Below are positions 8,184-17,630 of a stretch of 64,000 bases of DNA, in pieces; the first letter of the stretch is position 1; each line of letters begins with the position of its first letter. The position numbers were made by a program, and so were the translations under genes. The DNA is from Streptomyces coacervatus (GTDB lineage Bacteria > Actinomycetota > Actinomycetes > Streptomycetales > Streptomycetaceae): contig NZ_JARHTP010000009.1 of the NCBI RefSeq assembly GCF_029223485.1, forward strand, positions 372,001 to 436,000. The letters run 5' to 3'. The notes under the pieces were generated by a model. That model saw only the letters and a list, made by a program, of their open reading frames with translations. It ran no database searches and was not told where the DNA came from.

Positions 8184-8972
8184 ATGGCAGTCGAGGACGA
8201 GATCCAGTTCGAGCGGGACGGGCATGTGGCGCGGGTCTGGCTGAACCGCCCGCACAAGAAGAACTGCGTGACCGTGCCGATCCTCAACCGGCTGGACGAG
8301 ATCATCACCGAGGTCGACGCGGACCCCGAGCTGCGCGTGCTGGTGCTGCGCGGGCGCGGGAACACCTTCTGCTCCGGGTTCGACCTGGACAGTCTCAAGG
8401 CCGACTTCGTCGGCAGGTCCAACGCGATCGACGTGGCCGTGCTGTCGGCGAAGGTCTGCGACCGGCTCTACTCGATGAAGACCCCGTCCATCGCGGTCCT
8501 CGAGGGTCATGTCACCGCGGGCGGCTTCGAGTTGATGATCTCCTGCGACTTCGCGATCGCCGCGGACGACGCCCTGATAGGCGACTTCCACATCCGGCGC
8601 GCGCTGTTCGGCGGCGCCGGCCCGATCTACCGGGTGCCACGCATGATCGGCGTCCGCAAGACCAAGGAGCTGATGCTCACCGGCAAGCTGCTCACCGGGG
8701 TCGAGGCCGCCGAGTTCGACCTCATCAACTCCTCGGCGCCCGCCGACAAACTCGACGCCACGGTCGAGGAGTTCGCCGACCAGCTCATCGACAAGAGCCC
8801 GTTCACCATGTGGATCACCAAGATGACCATCGACCGGAGCCTCGACGCGGACATCCAGTCGCTGATGGTCATGGAGCATCTGGCGGTCGGCGTGATGCTC
8901 AACTCCGAGGACGCGGCGGAGGGTGTGTCGGCGTTCCTGGAGAAGCGGGAGCCGCAGTGGAAGGGCCGCTGA
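8184..8972 (+). CDS. Enoyl-CoA hydratase/isomerase family protein (crotonase fold)
   Basis: The 262-residue protein has crotonase motifs: the oxyanion-hole region NTFCSGFDL and the second one HVTAGGFELM. The first hydratase glutamate is kept (Glu116 in GGFE). The second, normally in a PEI-like triplet, is replaced by His136 (GDFHIRR), so it may not be a standard hydratase. ATG at 8184 was chosen because GGAGGAG ends three bases upstream; an earlier in-frame TTG would lie on the ribosome-binding site. It is the first gene of a tightly packed operon (to 16326) behind operator site 4. Hydration, isomerisation or ring hydrolysis of a CoA thioester are all possible in this superfamily. Confidence 0.8.
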   Translation: MAVEDEIQFERDGHVARVWLNRPHKKNCVTVPILNRLDEIITEVDADPELRVLVLRGRGNTFCSGFDLDSLKADFVGRSNAIDVAVLSAKVCDRLYSMKTPSIAVLEGHVTAGGFELMISCDFAIAADDALIGDFHIRRALFGGAGPIYRVPRMIGVRKTKELMLTGKLLTGVEAAEFDLINSSAPADKLDATVEEFADQLIDKSPFTMWITKMTIDRSLDADIQSLMVMEHLAVGVMLNSEDAAEGVSAFLEKREPQWKGR

Positions 8973-9328
8973 GCGCAGCGGAGGAGACCGGGAGCCGACT
9001 GCGCGGCTCCCGGTGCGCCGACTGCGCGGTGGCCACCTACGCCGCCGACCCGGCGTGTCCGCGCTGCGGGGGGCCGGCCGAGCCGGTCGTGCTCTCCGCC
9101 ACGGGCACGCTGTGGACCTGGACCGTGCAGCGGTACGCGCCCAAGTCGCCGCCGTACGTTCCGCCCGTCGCCGGATTCACGCCGTTCACCGTCGGATACG
9201 TCGAACTGCCGGAAGGGGTACGGGTATTGGCCGTCCTCGACATCCGGCCCGACGAGGCGGAGATCGGCATGCCGCTCACAGTCACGGCGGCAGACGGAGT
9301 GCCCAGGGCCGCGGGAGCCGCCGTATGA
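8957..9328 (+). CDS. DUF35 zinc-ribbon OB-fold protein (acyl-CoA aldolase/thiolase partner)
   Basis: This 123-residue protein has a rubredoxin-like zinc ribbon (CADC near residue 20 and CPRC about 12 residues later) followed by an OB-fold, the standard DUF35 arrangement. GTG at 8957 overlaps the end of the upstream gene and has GGGAG before it. It overlaps the next gene by 4 bp (ATGA). DUF35 proteins bind acyl-CoA and work with thiolase-superfamily partners; in actinobacterial steroid degradation the DUF35 domain of ChsH2 is needed by the Ltp2 aldolase. The pairing with the downstream thiolase-like protein suggests the same kind of complex. The exact start is uncertain by a few codons. Confidence 0.8.
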   Translation: MEGPLSAAEETGSRLRGSRCADCAVATYAADPACPRCGGPAEPVVLSATGTLWTWTVQRYAPKSPPYVPPVAGFTPFTVGYVELPEGVRVLAVLDIRPDEAEIGMPLTVTAADGVPRAAGAAV

Positions 9329-10473
9329 GCAGCGAGGACGTGCTCGTCTGCGGCGCCGGGATCACCTCCTTCGCCCGCACGGAGGCGAGCGGCCGGCAGC
9401 TGGCCGTGCAGGCTGTGCGGTCCGCCCTCGCCGACGCGGGGCTGCCGTGGTCGCGGGTGCGGGCCGCGTACGGCGGCAGCGATGCCGCCGGCAACGCCGA
9501 CACGCTGGTCGCCGAACTCGGCCTGACGGGCGTGCCGTTCACCAATGTGCGCAACGGCTGCGCGACGGGCGGCAGCGCGCTGGTGGCGGCCGTGGGCGCG
9601 ATCCGATCCGGGGCGGCGGACGTGGCCCTCGCCGTCGGCTTCGACAAGCATCCGCGTGGTGCGTTCGACCCGCGGCCCGCCGACTGGGGGCTCGACGAGG
9701 CCTACGGCCGCGACGGGCTGATGGTGACCACACAGTTCTTCGCCATGAAGATCCAGCGATATATGCACGACCACGGCATCGGCGCCCGCACCCTGGCGCT
9801 GGTCGCCGAGAAGGCGTACGCCAACGGAGTGCTCACCCCGCACGCCTGGCGCCGCAAGCCGCTCGACGCGGACGAGATCCTGGCGTCCGGGATGGTCAAC
9901 GACCCTCTGACCCGGTACATGTTCTGCTCGCCCGGCCAGGGCGCGGTCGCGCTGATCCTGTGCAACCGCGCGGTGGCCCGCGAGCTCGGCGGAACGCCGG
10001 TCACGCTGCGGGCGGCGGTCGTACGGACGCGTCGGTTCGGCTCCTTCGAGGTGTTCAGCCCCTGGGCGCCGCCCGGGACGCCGACGAGTGTGAGCGCCGA
10101 CGCCGCTCAACACGCTTTCGAGGAAGCCGGGTTGGGGCCACGCGACATCGACGTGTGCCAGCTGCAGGACACCGAGAGCGGGGCCGAGGTGATGCACCTG
10201 GCCGAGTGCGGGTTCTGCGAGCCCGGCGAGCAGGAGTCACTCATCCTGTTCCGGGCGACCGGGATCGGCGGCTCGCTGCCGGTCAACACCGACGGCGGGT
10301 GCATCGCCAACGGCGAGCCCATCGGCGCCTCCGGACTGCGCCAGGTCCACGAGATCGTGCAGCAGTTGCGCGGCCGCGCCGGCGAACGGCAGGTACCGGG
10401 GGATCCGTCGACCGGCTTCACCCATGTCTACGGGGCACCGGGCGTCAGCGCCTGCACCGTGCTGACCCGCTGA
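9325..10473 (+). CDS. Thiolase-like protein (SCP2/Ltp type), possibly a retro-aldolase
   Basis: The 382-residue protein belongs to the thiolase superfamily, non-condensing SCP2/lipid-transfer branch. A cysteine lies in NGCATGG (Cys79). The C-terminal loop normally reading GHPxGASG reads GEPIGASG, so the thiolase histidine is replaced by Glu331. Loss of that histidine argues against ordinary thiolytic cleavage and fits aldolase-type members such as Ltp2, which remove a side chain by retro-aldol cleavage. The gene overlaps the DUF35 gene by 4 bp, which supports an obligate complex. It is followed 31 bp later by an acyl-CoA dehydrogenase with a strong ribosome-binding site. Confidence 0.8.
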   Translation: MSSEDVLVCGAGITSFARTEASGRQLAVQAVRSALADAGLPWSRVRAAYGGSDAAGNADTLVAELGLTGVPFTNVRNGCATGGSALVAAVGAIRSGAADVALAVGFDKHPRGAFDPRPADWGLDEAYGRDGLMVTTQFFAMKIQRYMHDHGIGARTLALVAEKAYANGVLTPHAWRRKPLDADEILASGMVNDPLTRYMFCSPGQGAVALILCNRAVARELGGTPVTLRAAVVRTRRFGSFEVFSPWAPPGTPTSVSADAAQHAFEEAGLGPRDIDVCQLQDTESGAEVMHLAECGFCEPGEQESLILFRATGIGGSLPVNTDGGCIANGEPIGASGLRQVHEIVQQLRGRAGERQVPGDPSTGFTHVYGAPGVSACTVLTR

Positions 10474-10504
10474 AGGACCGTGCGGACCCGCTGAAAGGAG
10501 GATC

Positions 10505-11716
10505 ATGGACGGCATACCCGGCCCGGACGAGTTCCGTGCCGAGGCCCGCAACTGGCTGATGGGCGTGGCGAAAGAGCGCGCCGGACACCGGGAATGGGGG
10601 CGCGGCGACGACTCGGTGGCCGTCTTCGAGAACTGGACCGAGGCTGAGGAGCGCGCCCACACCGACCGCATACGGGACTGGGAGCGCACCCGATACGACC
10701 AGGGCTGGGGAGCGTTCGGCTGGCCGCCCGAGTACGGCGGGCATGAACTTCCCTCGTACTACGAGCAGTTGTACCGCGCCGAGGAGGCAGCCTTCGACCT
10801 GCCGCGACGCACCGAGATCTTCCCGGTCACCCAGCAGCTCGTCGCCCCCGCCATCCGCGTCTGGGGCACGGAGGAGCAGAAGCGCCGCTGGTTGCGCGCC
10901 ATGCTCCGCACCGACGAACTCGCCTGCCAGCTCTTCTCGGAGACCGAGGCGGGCTCCGACCTCGCCGCCGTCCGCACCCGGGCCGTGCGCGAAGGCGACG
11001 GCTGGATCCTGCGCGGCCACAAGATCTGGACGTCCGGTGCCCGCGTCGCCACCTGGGGCGTGGCCGTCTGCCGTACCGATCCCGAGGTACCCAAACACGC
11101 GGGCATCACGGTCTTCCTGGTCCGGATGGACGCGCCCGGCGTGACCGTACGGCCCATCCGGCAGATGACCGGCGGCGCCAGCTTCAACGAGGTCTACCTG
11201 GACGACGTGATCGTGCCCGACACCGACCGGCTCGGCCCCGTAGGCGAGGGCTGGCGGGTCACCCTCACCGTGCTCGCCGCCGAACGCCTCGACTCCGGCG
11301 GCCTCGGCCTGGACAACGCCGATCGCGCTCTCGACCTCGCCCGGCACCTGCCCCGCCCGCTCACCGGCGGCGAACGGCAGCAGGCGGCCGACCTGTTCGT
11401 GCGCACTCTCGTCCAACGGCTCACCGGGCTGCGTGTGACGTCGGCCCTGGCGGCCGGCCGCGAACCGGGCGCCGAGGCCTCGGTGGGCAAGCTCCACGCC
11501 ACCGCGACCATGCGCGCCACCACCGACCTCGTCCAGCAGCTCCTCGGCCCGCGCTTGGCCGCCGACACGGGGGAGTGGGGCACGTTCGCCTGGACCGAGC
11601 ACCTGCTCGGCGCTCCCGGCTACCGCATCGCCGGCGGCAGCGACGAGATCCAACGCAACATCCTGGCCGAGCGTGTGCTGCGGCTGCCCAAGGAGCCGAA
11701 AGGGGCGGCGAGTTGA
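10505..11716 (+). CDS. Acyl-CoA dehydrogenase (FadE-like, large-subunit type)
   Basis: This 403-residue protein has the full acyl-CoA dehydrogenase fold. The FAD/substrate motif ACQLFSETEAGSDLAAVRTRA is followed by GWILRGHKIWTSGA in the middle domain. The C-terminus reads RIAGGSDEIQRNILAERVL, a pattern shared with actinobacterial steroid side-chain FadE subunits, in which the catalytic acid sits at a different place from the medium-chain enzymes. AAAGGAGG precedes the ATG at 10505 by five bases. It overlaps the phosphotransferase gene by 4 bp. It may act alone or as partner of the atypical subunit at 6948. Confidence 0.85.
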   Translation: MDGIPGPDEFRAEARNWLMGVAKERAGHREWGRGDDSVAVFENWTEAEERAHTDRIRDWERTRYDQGWGAFGWPPEYGGHELPSYYEQLYRAEEAAFDLPRRTEIFPVTQQLVAPAIRVWGTEEQKRRWLRAMLRTDELACQLFSETEAGSDLAAVRTRAVREGDGWILRGHKIWTSGARVATWGVAVCRTDPEVPKHAGITVFLVRMDAPGVTVRPIRQMTGGASFNEVYLDDVIVPDTDRLGPVGEGWRVTLTVLAAERLDSGGLGLDNADRALDLARHLPRPLTGGERQQAADLFVRTLVQRLTGLRVTSALAAGREPGAEASVGKLHATATMRATTDLVQQLLGPRLAADTGEWGTFAWTEHLLGAPGYRIAGGSDEIQRNILAERVLRLPKEPKGAAS

Positions 11717-12684
11717 GTAGGACGACCGAGGTGACCGAACTCGGGCGACGGGTCCGTGAGCGGCTCGCCGAGCGACACCCGGGCGAGCGGATCGGCGACC
11801 TGCGCACGCTGCCCGGCGGCCACTCGGGCCTCACCTACTCCCTCACGGCGGGACCGGGCTCGTACGTCGTGAAAGCGGTGCCACCGGGACAGCGCCCCGT
11901 CGGTCGCAATGACGTGCTGCGTCAGGCCCGGGTACTGAGCGCGCTCGCCGGGTCACCGGTGCCCGTGCCGGGTGTCGTCGCCGTCGACGAGGGTGAACCG
12001 GCCTGGTTCGCCATGGAGTTCGTGGAGGGCGAGGCGATCGAGCCGGTCCTCGACGAGCACCGGCTCGATCCGGGGCTGTGCCGGGTCCGGATGCTGGCCC
12101 TGGCCGATGTACTACGGGATCTGCACGGCACGACCGGAGGGGAGGCCGCCCAACCGCTCGGCCCGGCAGGGGAGTTGGACAGGTGGAGCCGGACCATGCG
12201 GGCTGTGCCACCGGAACTGCGCCCCGGGGCCGAGGACGTGCTGGACGCACTGGCCTCAGGTGTCCCCGACGGCATTCCCCCCACCCTCACCCACGGCGAC
12301 TTCCGCCTGGGCAACGTCCTGTGCCAGGGCGAACGGCCGGCCGCCGTCGTCGACTGGGAGATCTGGGGACACGGCGATCCGCGCATCGACCTCGCCTGGT
12401 TCCTCCTGTTCGCCGACCATCGCAATTTCCCCCGGGTGGGCCGTGCCGTCTCCGGCCTGCCCGGCGAGGAAGAGCTGCTCACCGCCTATCTGGACGGCCG
12501 TCCAGACCCCCTCGCCTTCGACTGGTTCCGTGCCCTGGCCCGCACCAAGATGGCCGCGATCATGGGCCACAACCTGCGCCGGCACCGCGAGGGCAAGCAC
12601 CACGACCCCGACCAGGAGCGGCTGCCGCCGACCATCGCGGCGATGATCCGCACGGCCCGCGACATCCTCGCCCGACGGTCCTGA
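11713..12684 (+). CDS. Aminoglycoside-phosphotransferase-fold kinase, ACAD10/11- or LvaA-like
   Basis: The 323-residue protein is an APH/choline-kinase-fold enzyme. The catalytic loop is HGDFRLGN (His194, Asp196, Asn201) and the metal-binding segment is DWE (Asp214). TTG at 11713 overlaps the previous stop; GTG at 11731 is an alternative start. The next gene is an ACAD10/11-type acyl-CoA dehydrogenase. The same pair is fused in human ACAD10/ACAD11 and separate in the Pseudomonas putida levulinate pathway (LvaA/LvaC), where the kinase phosphorylates a 4-hydroxyacyl-CoA and the dehydrogenase-like partner eliminates phosphate. By analogy it may phosphorylate a hydroxyacyl-CoA here. Antibiotic phosphorylation is unlikely in this context. 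Confidence 0.8.
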   Translation: MSRTTEVTELGRRVRERLAERHPGERIGDLRTLPGGHSGLTYSLTAGPGSYVVKAVPPGQRPVGRNDVLRQARVLSALAGSPVPVPGVVAVDEGEPAWFAMEFVEGEAIEPVLDEHRLDPGLCRVRMLALADVLRDLHGTTGGEAAQPLGPAGELDRWSRTMRAVPPELRPGAEDVLDALASGVPDGIPPTLTHGDFRLGNVLCQGERPAAVVDWEIWGHGDPRIDLAWFLLFADHRNFPRVGRAVSGLPGEEELLTAYLDGRPDPLAFDWFRALARTKMAAIMGHNLRRHREGKHHDPDQERLPPTIAAMIRTARDILARRS

Positions 12685-12696
12685 AGGAGCGCCACC

Positions 12697-13907
<1,211 letters not shown>

Positions 13908-13911
<4 letters not shown>

Positions 13912-14684
13912 ACGGACAGGAACTGGGCGGCCGGGTCGCCGTGGTCACCGGGGGCTCACGGGGCATCGGTCTCGGTATCGCCAAGGCGTACCGGGAGGCG
14001 GGCGCCCATGTGGTCATCGCCTCCCGGAAGCCGGACGGACTGGCGGCGGCGCGCGAGGAGTTGCTGCGGGTCAAGGGGGACGGCGAGGTCCACGAGGTGG
14101 TCGCCAATGTCGGGGAGCCCGCGGACGCCGAGCGCTGTGCCGAGGAGACCGTGTCCCATTTCGGCAGCCTCGACGTCCTGGTCAACAACGCGGCCACCAA
14201 CCCCTACATGGGCGATCTCCTCGACCTCGACCTGCCACGAGCGGAGAAGACCGTACGGGTCAACCAGTACGGCATGGTCGCCTGGACCCGGTGCGCCTGG
14301 CGGGCGTGGATGCGGGAGCACGGGGGAGCGGTCGTCAACATCGCCTCTGTCGGCGGACTGGTCGTCGACCCGCACATCGGCTGGTACAACGCCACCAAGG
14401 CGGCCATGCTGCACATGACCCGTCAACTCGCCTACGAACTCGGGCCGTTGGCACGTGTGAATGCGATCGCGCCCGGGCTGATCAAGACCGAACTGGCCAG
14501 GGCCGTCTGGGAGCCGAGGGAGCCGATCCTGACGGCGAAGCTGCCGTTGCGCAGACTCGGGACGGTGGAGGACGTCGCGCACGCGGCCGTCTTCCTGGCG
14601 TCCGAGGCTGCGTCCTGGATGACGGGGCAGACGCTGGTGCTGGACGGCGGGGCGACCGTGCTGCCGATCGGGGTGGAGGAGTGA
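13908..14684 (+). CDS. Short-chain dehydrogenase/reductase
   Basis: A canonical 258-residue SDR: TGGSRGIG near residue 14, NNAATN, the catalytic serine in NIASVGG, YNATK and the C-terminal LVLDGG. GTG at 13908 overlaps the upstream stop (GTGA). It overlaps the next SDR gene in the same way. In the beta-oxidation setting it is likely a hydroxyacyl-CoA or cyclic-alcohol dehydrogenase; in the levulinate operon an SDR (LvaD) also follows the kinase/dehydrogenase pair. Confidence 0.85.
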
Positions 14685-15466
14685 CGCCGCCCGTCGGGGA
14701 CCTGGTGGAGGAGTTGTTCTCGCTGCGCGGGCGGACCGCCGTGGTCACCGGTGCGTCGTCCGGGCTCGGGGCCCGGTTCGCCGCGGTGCTCGCGGCGGCC
14801 GGCGGCACCGTTTTCGCCGCCGCCCGGCGGCTGGAGAAGCTCAAGGAACTCGCCGACGAGGACCCGCGCATCCATCCCGTCGTCTGCGACGTGTCGCGGG
14901 AAGCGGACCGTGTGCGGTTGATGGAGACGGCGCTCGACGAGTCCGGCCGGATCGACGTCCTCGTCAACAACGCCGGCGCGCCCGGCGCCGTACGTGCCGA
15001 GGACGAGAGCGCCGACGACTTCGCGGACGTACTGGCCGTGAACCTCGTGGCGCCCTTCCACCTCGCGCGCTTGCTGGCCGAGGCACCGGTGTCCGACCAC
15101 GGTCGTAGGCGATCGGTCGTGAATGTCTCGTCCGTCCTGGGCCTGGTCTCCGGCGCCCCACTGGGCGGTGCGGCCTACGCGGCTTCCAAGGCCGGGCTCG
15201 TCGGCCTGACCCGTGAGCTGGCGGGCCAGTGGGGCAGGTCCGGGGTGCGGGTCAACGCGCTCGCCCCCGGGTGGTTCCGCTCGGAGATGACCGAGGGGCT
15301 GTTCTCCGACGAGCGCTCCCGGCGGTGGGTCGAGCGCGGCACGATGCTGGGGCGCGGCGGTGAGCAGGGAGAACTGGACGGGGCGCTGCTGTATCTGGCC
15401 TCGGACGCGTCCTCGTACTGCACCGGGCACGTACTCACCGTCGACGGCGGGTGGACGGCGCGATGA
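14681..15466 (+). CDS. Short-chain dehydrogenase/reductase
   Basis: A 261-residue SDR with TGASSGLG, NNAGAPG, NVSSVLG, YAASK and VDGGWTAR. I placed the start at GTG 14681, overlapping the previous stop; GTG at 14705 is a possible alternative that still leaves a complete fold. It overlaps the downstream crotonase by 4 bp. Two adjacent SDRs suggest two successive alcohol/ketone steps or different stereoisomers. The substrate is unknown. Confidence 0.85.
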   Translation: MTPPVGDLVEELFSLRGRTAVVTGASSGLGARFAAVLAAAGGTVFAAARRLEKLKELADEDPRIHPVVCDVSREADRVRLMETALDESGRIDVLVNNAGAPGAVRAEDESADDFADVLAVNLVAPFHLARLLAEAPVSDHGRRRSVVNVSSVLGLVSGAPLGGAAYAASKAGLVGLTRELAGQWGRSGVRVNALAPGWFRSEMTEGLFSDERSRRWVERGTMLGRGGEQGELDGALLYLASDASSYCTGHVLTVDGGWTAR

Positions 15467-16326
15467 GGGTCACGGTCGACATCGACGGCGACGGGCTGGC
15501 GCGGGTGGAGATGTGCCGCGGGGCGGGCAACGCGATCGACCTGGCGATGGCCCGGGCACTGCTGGACGCCGCCCGGGAGTGCGAGAAGGCGCAGGCACGG
15601 GCGGTGCTGCTCACCGGGCGAGGACGGTCCTTCTGCGTCGGCGGTGACCTCAAGGAGTTCGCCGCACTGCCGGGCGAGCGCCTGGCAGGACATCTCACTG
15701 ACGTCACCGACGCGCTCCACGGGGCGCTGCGGATCCTCGCCGGGCTGGACGCTCCGCTGGTGGCCGCCGTGCAGGGAGCGGTCGCGGGGGCCGGGCTGGG
15801 GCTCGTGACGGCGGCGGACGTGAGCCTCGCAGCGAGCGACGCCGGCTTCACGGCCGCGTACACCGCGATCGGGTACACACCGGATGCCGGGGTCAGCTGG
15901 TCGCTGCCCCGGCTCGTCGGGCCGCGGCGGGCCGTGGACCTGCTGCTGACGAACCGGCGTGTGCCGGCCGCCGAGGCCCTGCAGATGGGGCTGGTGAGCC
16001 GGGTCGTGGCACCGGATCGTCTGGACGAGGAAGCCGTGCAGACGGCGGGAGCGCTGGCGCGCGGCGCCACGGCAGCGTACGCGGCGACGCGTCGGCTGGT
16101 CGGGCGGGCGCTCTCCGCGAGCCTCGACGAACACCTCGACGCGGAGGCACGTCAGCTCGCCGCCGCGGCGGTGTCCGCGGAGAGCCGGGAAGGAGTAGCA
16201 GCGTTTCTTGACGGACGCCGGCCCGACTTCTCCTGGCCGGACAGGGCGAGATCGGATGCCGCGAGCCCCGGGGTTGCGAGGCCGCCGGCCGGAGGATCCG
16301 GGGCCGCGCTGCCAGGGTCGTCGTGA
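15463..16326 (+). CDS. Enoyl-CoA isomerase-like crotonase (PaaG-like) with repeat-derived tail
   Basis: The 287-residue crotonase-fold protein has the oxyanion motifs RSFCVGGDL and GAVAGAGLGL. Both hydratase glutamates are missing, but an aspartate in TPDAG (Asp141) matches the catalytic position of PaaG-type isomerases. It probably shifts a double bond in an enoyl-CoA. ATG at 15463 overlaps the previous stop. The last 25 to 30 residues (after FSWPD) are low-complexity Ala/Gly/Pro/Ser and are encoded by the first unit of a degenerate tandem repeat that continues downstream. The normal C-terminus probably lies near residue 258. It is the last gene of the operon. Confidence 0.75.
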   Translation: MRVTVDIDGDGLARVEMCRGAGNAIDLAMARALLDAARECEKAQARAVLLTGRGRSFCVGGDLKEFAALPGERLAGHLTDVTDALHGALRILAGLDAPLVAAVQGAVAGAGLGLVTAADVSLAASDAGFTAAYTAIGYTPDAGVSWSLPRLVGPRRAVDLLLTNRRVPAAEALQMGLVSRVVAPDRLDEEAVQTAGALARGATAAYAATRRLVGRALSASLDEHLDAEARQLAAAAVSAESREGVAAFLDGRRPDFSWPDRARSDAASPGVARPPAGGSGAALPGSS

Positions 16327-16760
16327 CCAGAAGGTGCGTGGCCTGGCTCCGCCCGGCCGGAGGGCGCGTGACGGGCCGTCGGTTGTGTGCAGGCGGGCTG
16401 GACGCCGGTGGTCGGGGGATGCGGGGCCGCGGCCCGGGTTCGTCGTGACTCGGGCCTGGACGGCCAGGCTTTGCCTGGTCGGTGGGCGTGGTGCCGGTGG
16501 TCGGGAGAGTTCGGGGCCGTCCGGCCCGGTTCGTCGCGGCGGGAAGGTGTGTGGCCTGGCTTTGGCTGGTTGGCGAGCGTGGTGCCGGTGGTCGGGAGGG
16601 TTCGAGGCCGCGCTGCCCGGTCCTCCGGGCCCGAGCTTGCGCGGCCCGGCTCCTCCGGCCGGACGGCGTATGACGGAGCTGTCGGTTCCGGGCCGGAGGG
16701 CGCGACTCCGGTGGCCGTGAGATCCGAACTCGCGCTGCCCGATGCGTCGTGACCCGTACT
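16279..16760. repeat. Degenerate tandem repeat, about 90-bp units, filling a 568-bp gap
   Basis: The gap between the isomerase-like gene and the TetR gene (16327-16894) holds no credible gene. Instead at least five diverged units begin near 16279, 16401, 16490, 16581 and 16703. Each carries a variant of GCCGGTGGTCGGGAG followed by TTCGGGGCCG and then GCTGCCCGGTTCGTCGTGAC. Unit spacing is about 122, 89, 91 and 122 bp. Open frames here on both strands are low-complexity translations of the repeat. Confidence 0.7.
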
Positions 16761-16894
16761 CGCCCGGCCCGCCCCCGCAGTCGGCCCGCGGATGACGGAT
16801 CCGTCCGATCTTCGATTCGTACCCGACTTGAACTTGGGTCTACTCTCGGACGACCGGACGGTATCGGACCGGCCGTGGAGGAGAGGGAGAGGCG

Positions 16895-17521
16895 ATGGCA
16901 AGGGCGCGGATCGTGGATCCGGAGGAGGGGCCCAGGTCGAAGCGCAGCGCGATTCTCGTGGCTGCCGTGGAGCGGTTCGGGGAGGACGGCTACGAGAACA
17001 CCAAGTGGTCGGAGGTGGCCGACCGGGTCGGCATCGGGCAGACCGCGCTGTACCACTACTTCGAGTCCAAGGCCCACTGCCTGCTCACCATCATGCGCCT
17101 GGAACTCCAGCGCTCCCACGACCAGTTCGTCGAGGCCACGACCGACGAGACGGACCCGGTGGAGGAGCTGCGCGCGGCGGTCCGGGCGGCCTTCGCGGTC
17201 ACCGAGCAGGAGATCCGCCAGATGCGCATCCTGCAGGCCAACATGTCCCTCCTCGCCACCCCGCGGAAGTCCAAGCGCGAGGAGACCGAGCGCGTCGCGG
17301 CCCGCCAGCTGGTGCAGATGGTCGAGCGGGACTGGACGAACCTGCTGATGCGCGGCATGTCGAAGGGCGCGTTTCCGGTACGGGACGCGCACACCCTCGG
17401 CCTCGCCGTCCTCGGCATGATCGTCAGTGTCTGGCGGTGGTACCGCCCCACCGGTGCGATTCCCCTGTCGGAGATCAGCGAGATGATCGAGGGATGCGTG
17501 GTGCGGATGGTCGCGGAATAG
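16895..17521 (+). CDS. TetR-family transcriptional regulator, probable repressor of the catabolic regulon
   Basis: The 208-residue protein has an N-terminal TetR helix-turn-helix (WSEVADRVGIGQTALYHYFE, about residues 39-58) and a helical ligand-binding C-terminus ending WRWYRPTG and a final helix. GGGAGAGG precedes ATG 16895. It is flanked by the main operon and the CoA-ligase operon and ends in a strong terminator. Six copies of one operator motif precede the surrounding transcription units, so this is the obvious candidate repressor. By analogy with KstR/FadR-type TetR proteins the inducer is likely a CoA thioester intermediate. No convincing operator copy was found before its own gene. Confidence 0.85.
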   Translation: MARARIVDPEEGPRSKRSAILVAAVERFGEDGYENTKWSEVADRVGIGQTALYHYFESKAHCLLTIMRLELQRSHDQFVEATTDETDPVEELRAAVRAAFAVTEQEIRQMRILQANMSLLATPRKSKREETERVAARQLVQMVERDWTNLLMRGMSKGAFPVRDAHTLGLAVLGMIVSVWRWYRPTGAIPLSEISEMIEGCVVRMVAE

Positions 17522-17524
17522 CCT

Positions 17525-17554
17525 CCGCCCCGCCCCTTGTCGGGGGCGGGGCGG
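17525..17554 (+). terminator. Intrinsic-type terminator after the TetR gene
   Basis: A perfect 12-bp stem (CCGCCCCGCCCC with its complement at 17543-17554) closes a six-base loop TTGTCG, three bases after the TetR stop codon. No T-run follows. The loop bases also form the proposed -35 of the next promoter. Confidence 0.7.
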
Positions 17555-17583
17555 CCGCCTTACAGTCAAACTGAACTGAACTC
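17537..17583 (+). promoter_or_regulatory. Promoter plus operator site 5 (CoA-ligase operon)
   Basis: TTGTCG (17537-17542), an 18-bp spacer and TACAGT (17561-17566) form a promoter whose -35 lies in the terminator loop. The operator, read on the minus strand as GAGTTCAGTTCAGTT (17569-17583), begins two bases after the -10. It precedes the NTF2-like gene by 47 bp. Confidence 0.65.
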
Positions 17584-17630
17584 AGGTTGCTTTTTGCGGG
17601 ACTCATGACGCTGAGGGAGAGCGATCGGCA

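Noticed and set aside
11713..12684. Aminoglycoside resistance gene
   Set aside because: The fold is shared, but the operon context and the adjacent ACAD10/11-type gene point to acyl-CoA metabolism.
16827..16850. Autoregulatory operator before the TetR gene (CGACTTGAACTTGGGTC)
   Set aside because: Only the GAACT half resembles the motif; the rest does not match.
15893..17569. Pro/Arg-rich open frame of 558 codons on the minus strand
   Set aside because: It is the reverse translation of the tandem repeat and the TetR gene and shows no protein family.
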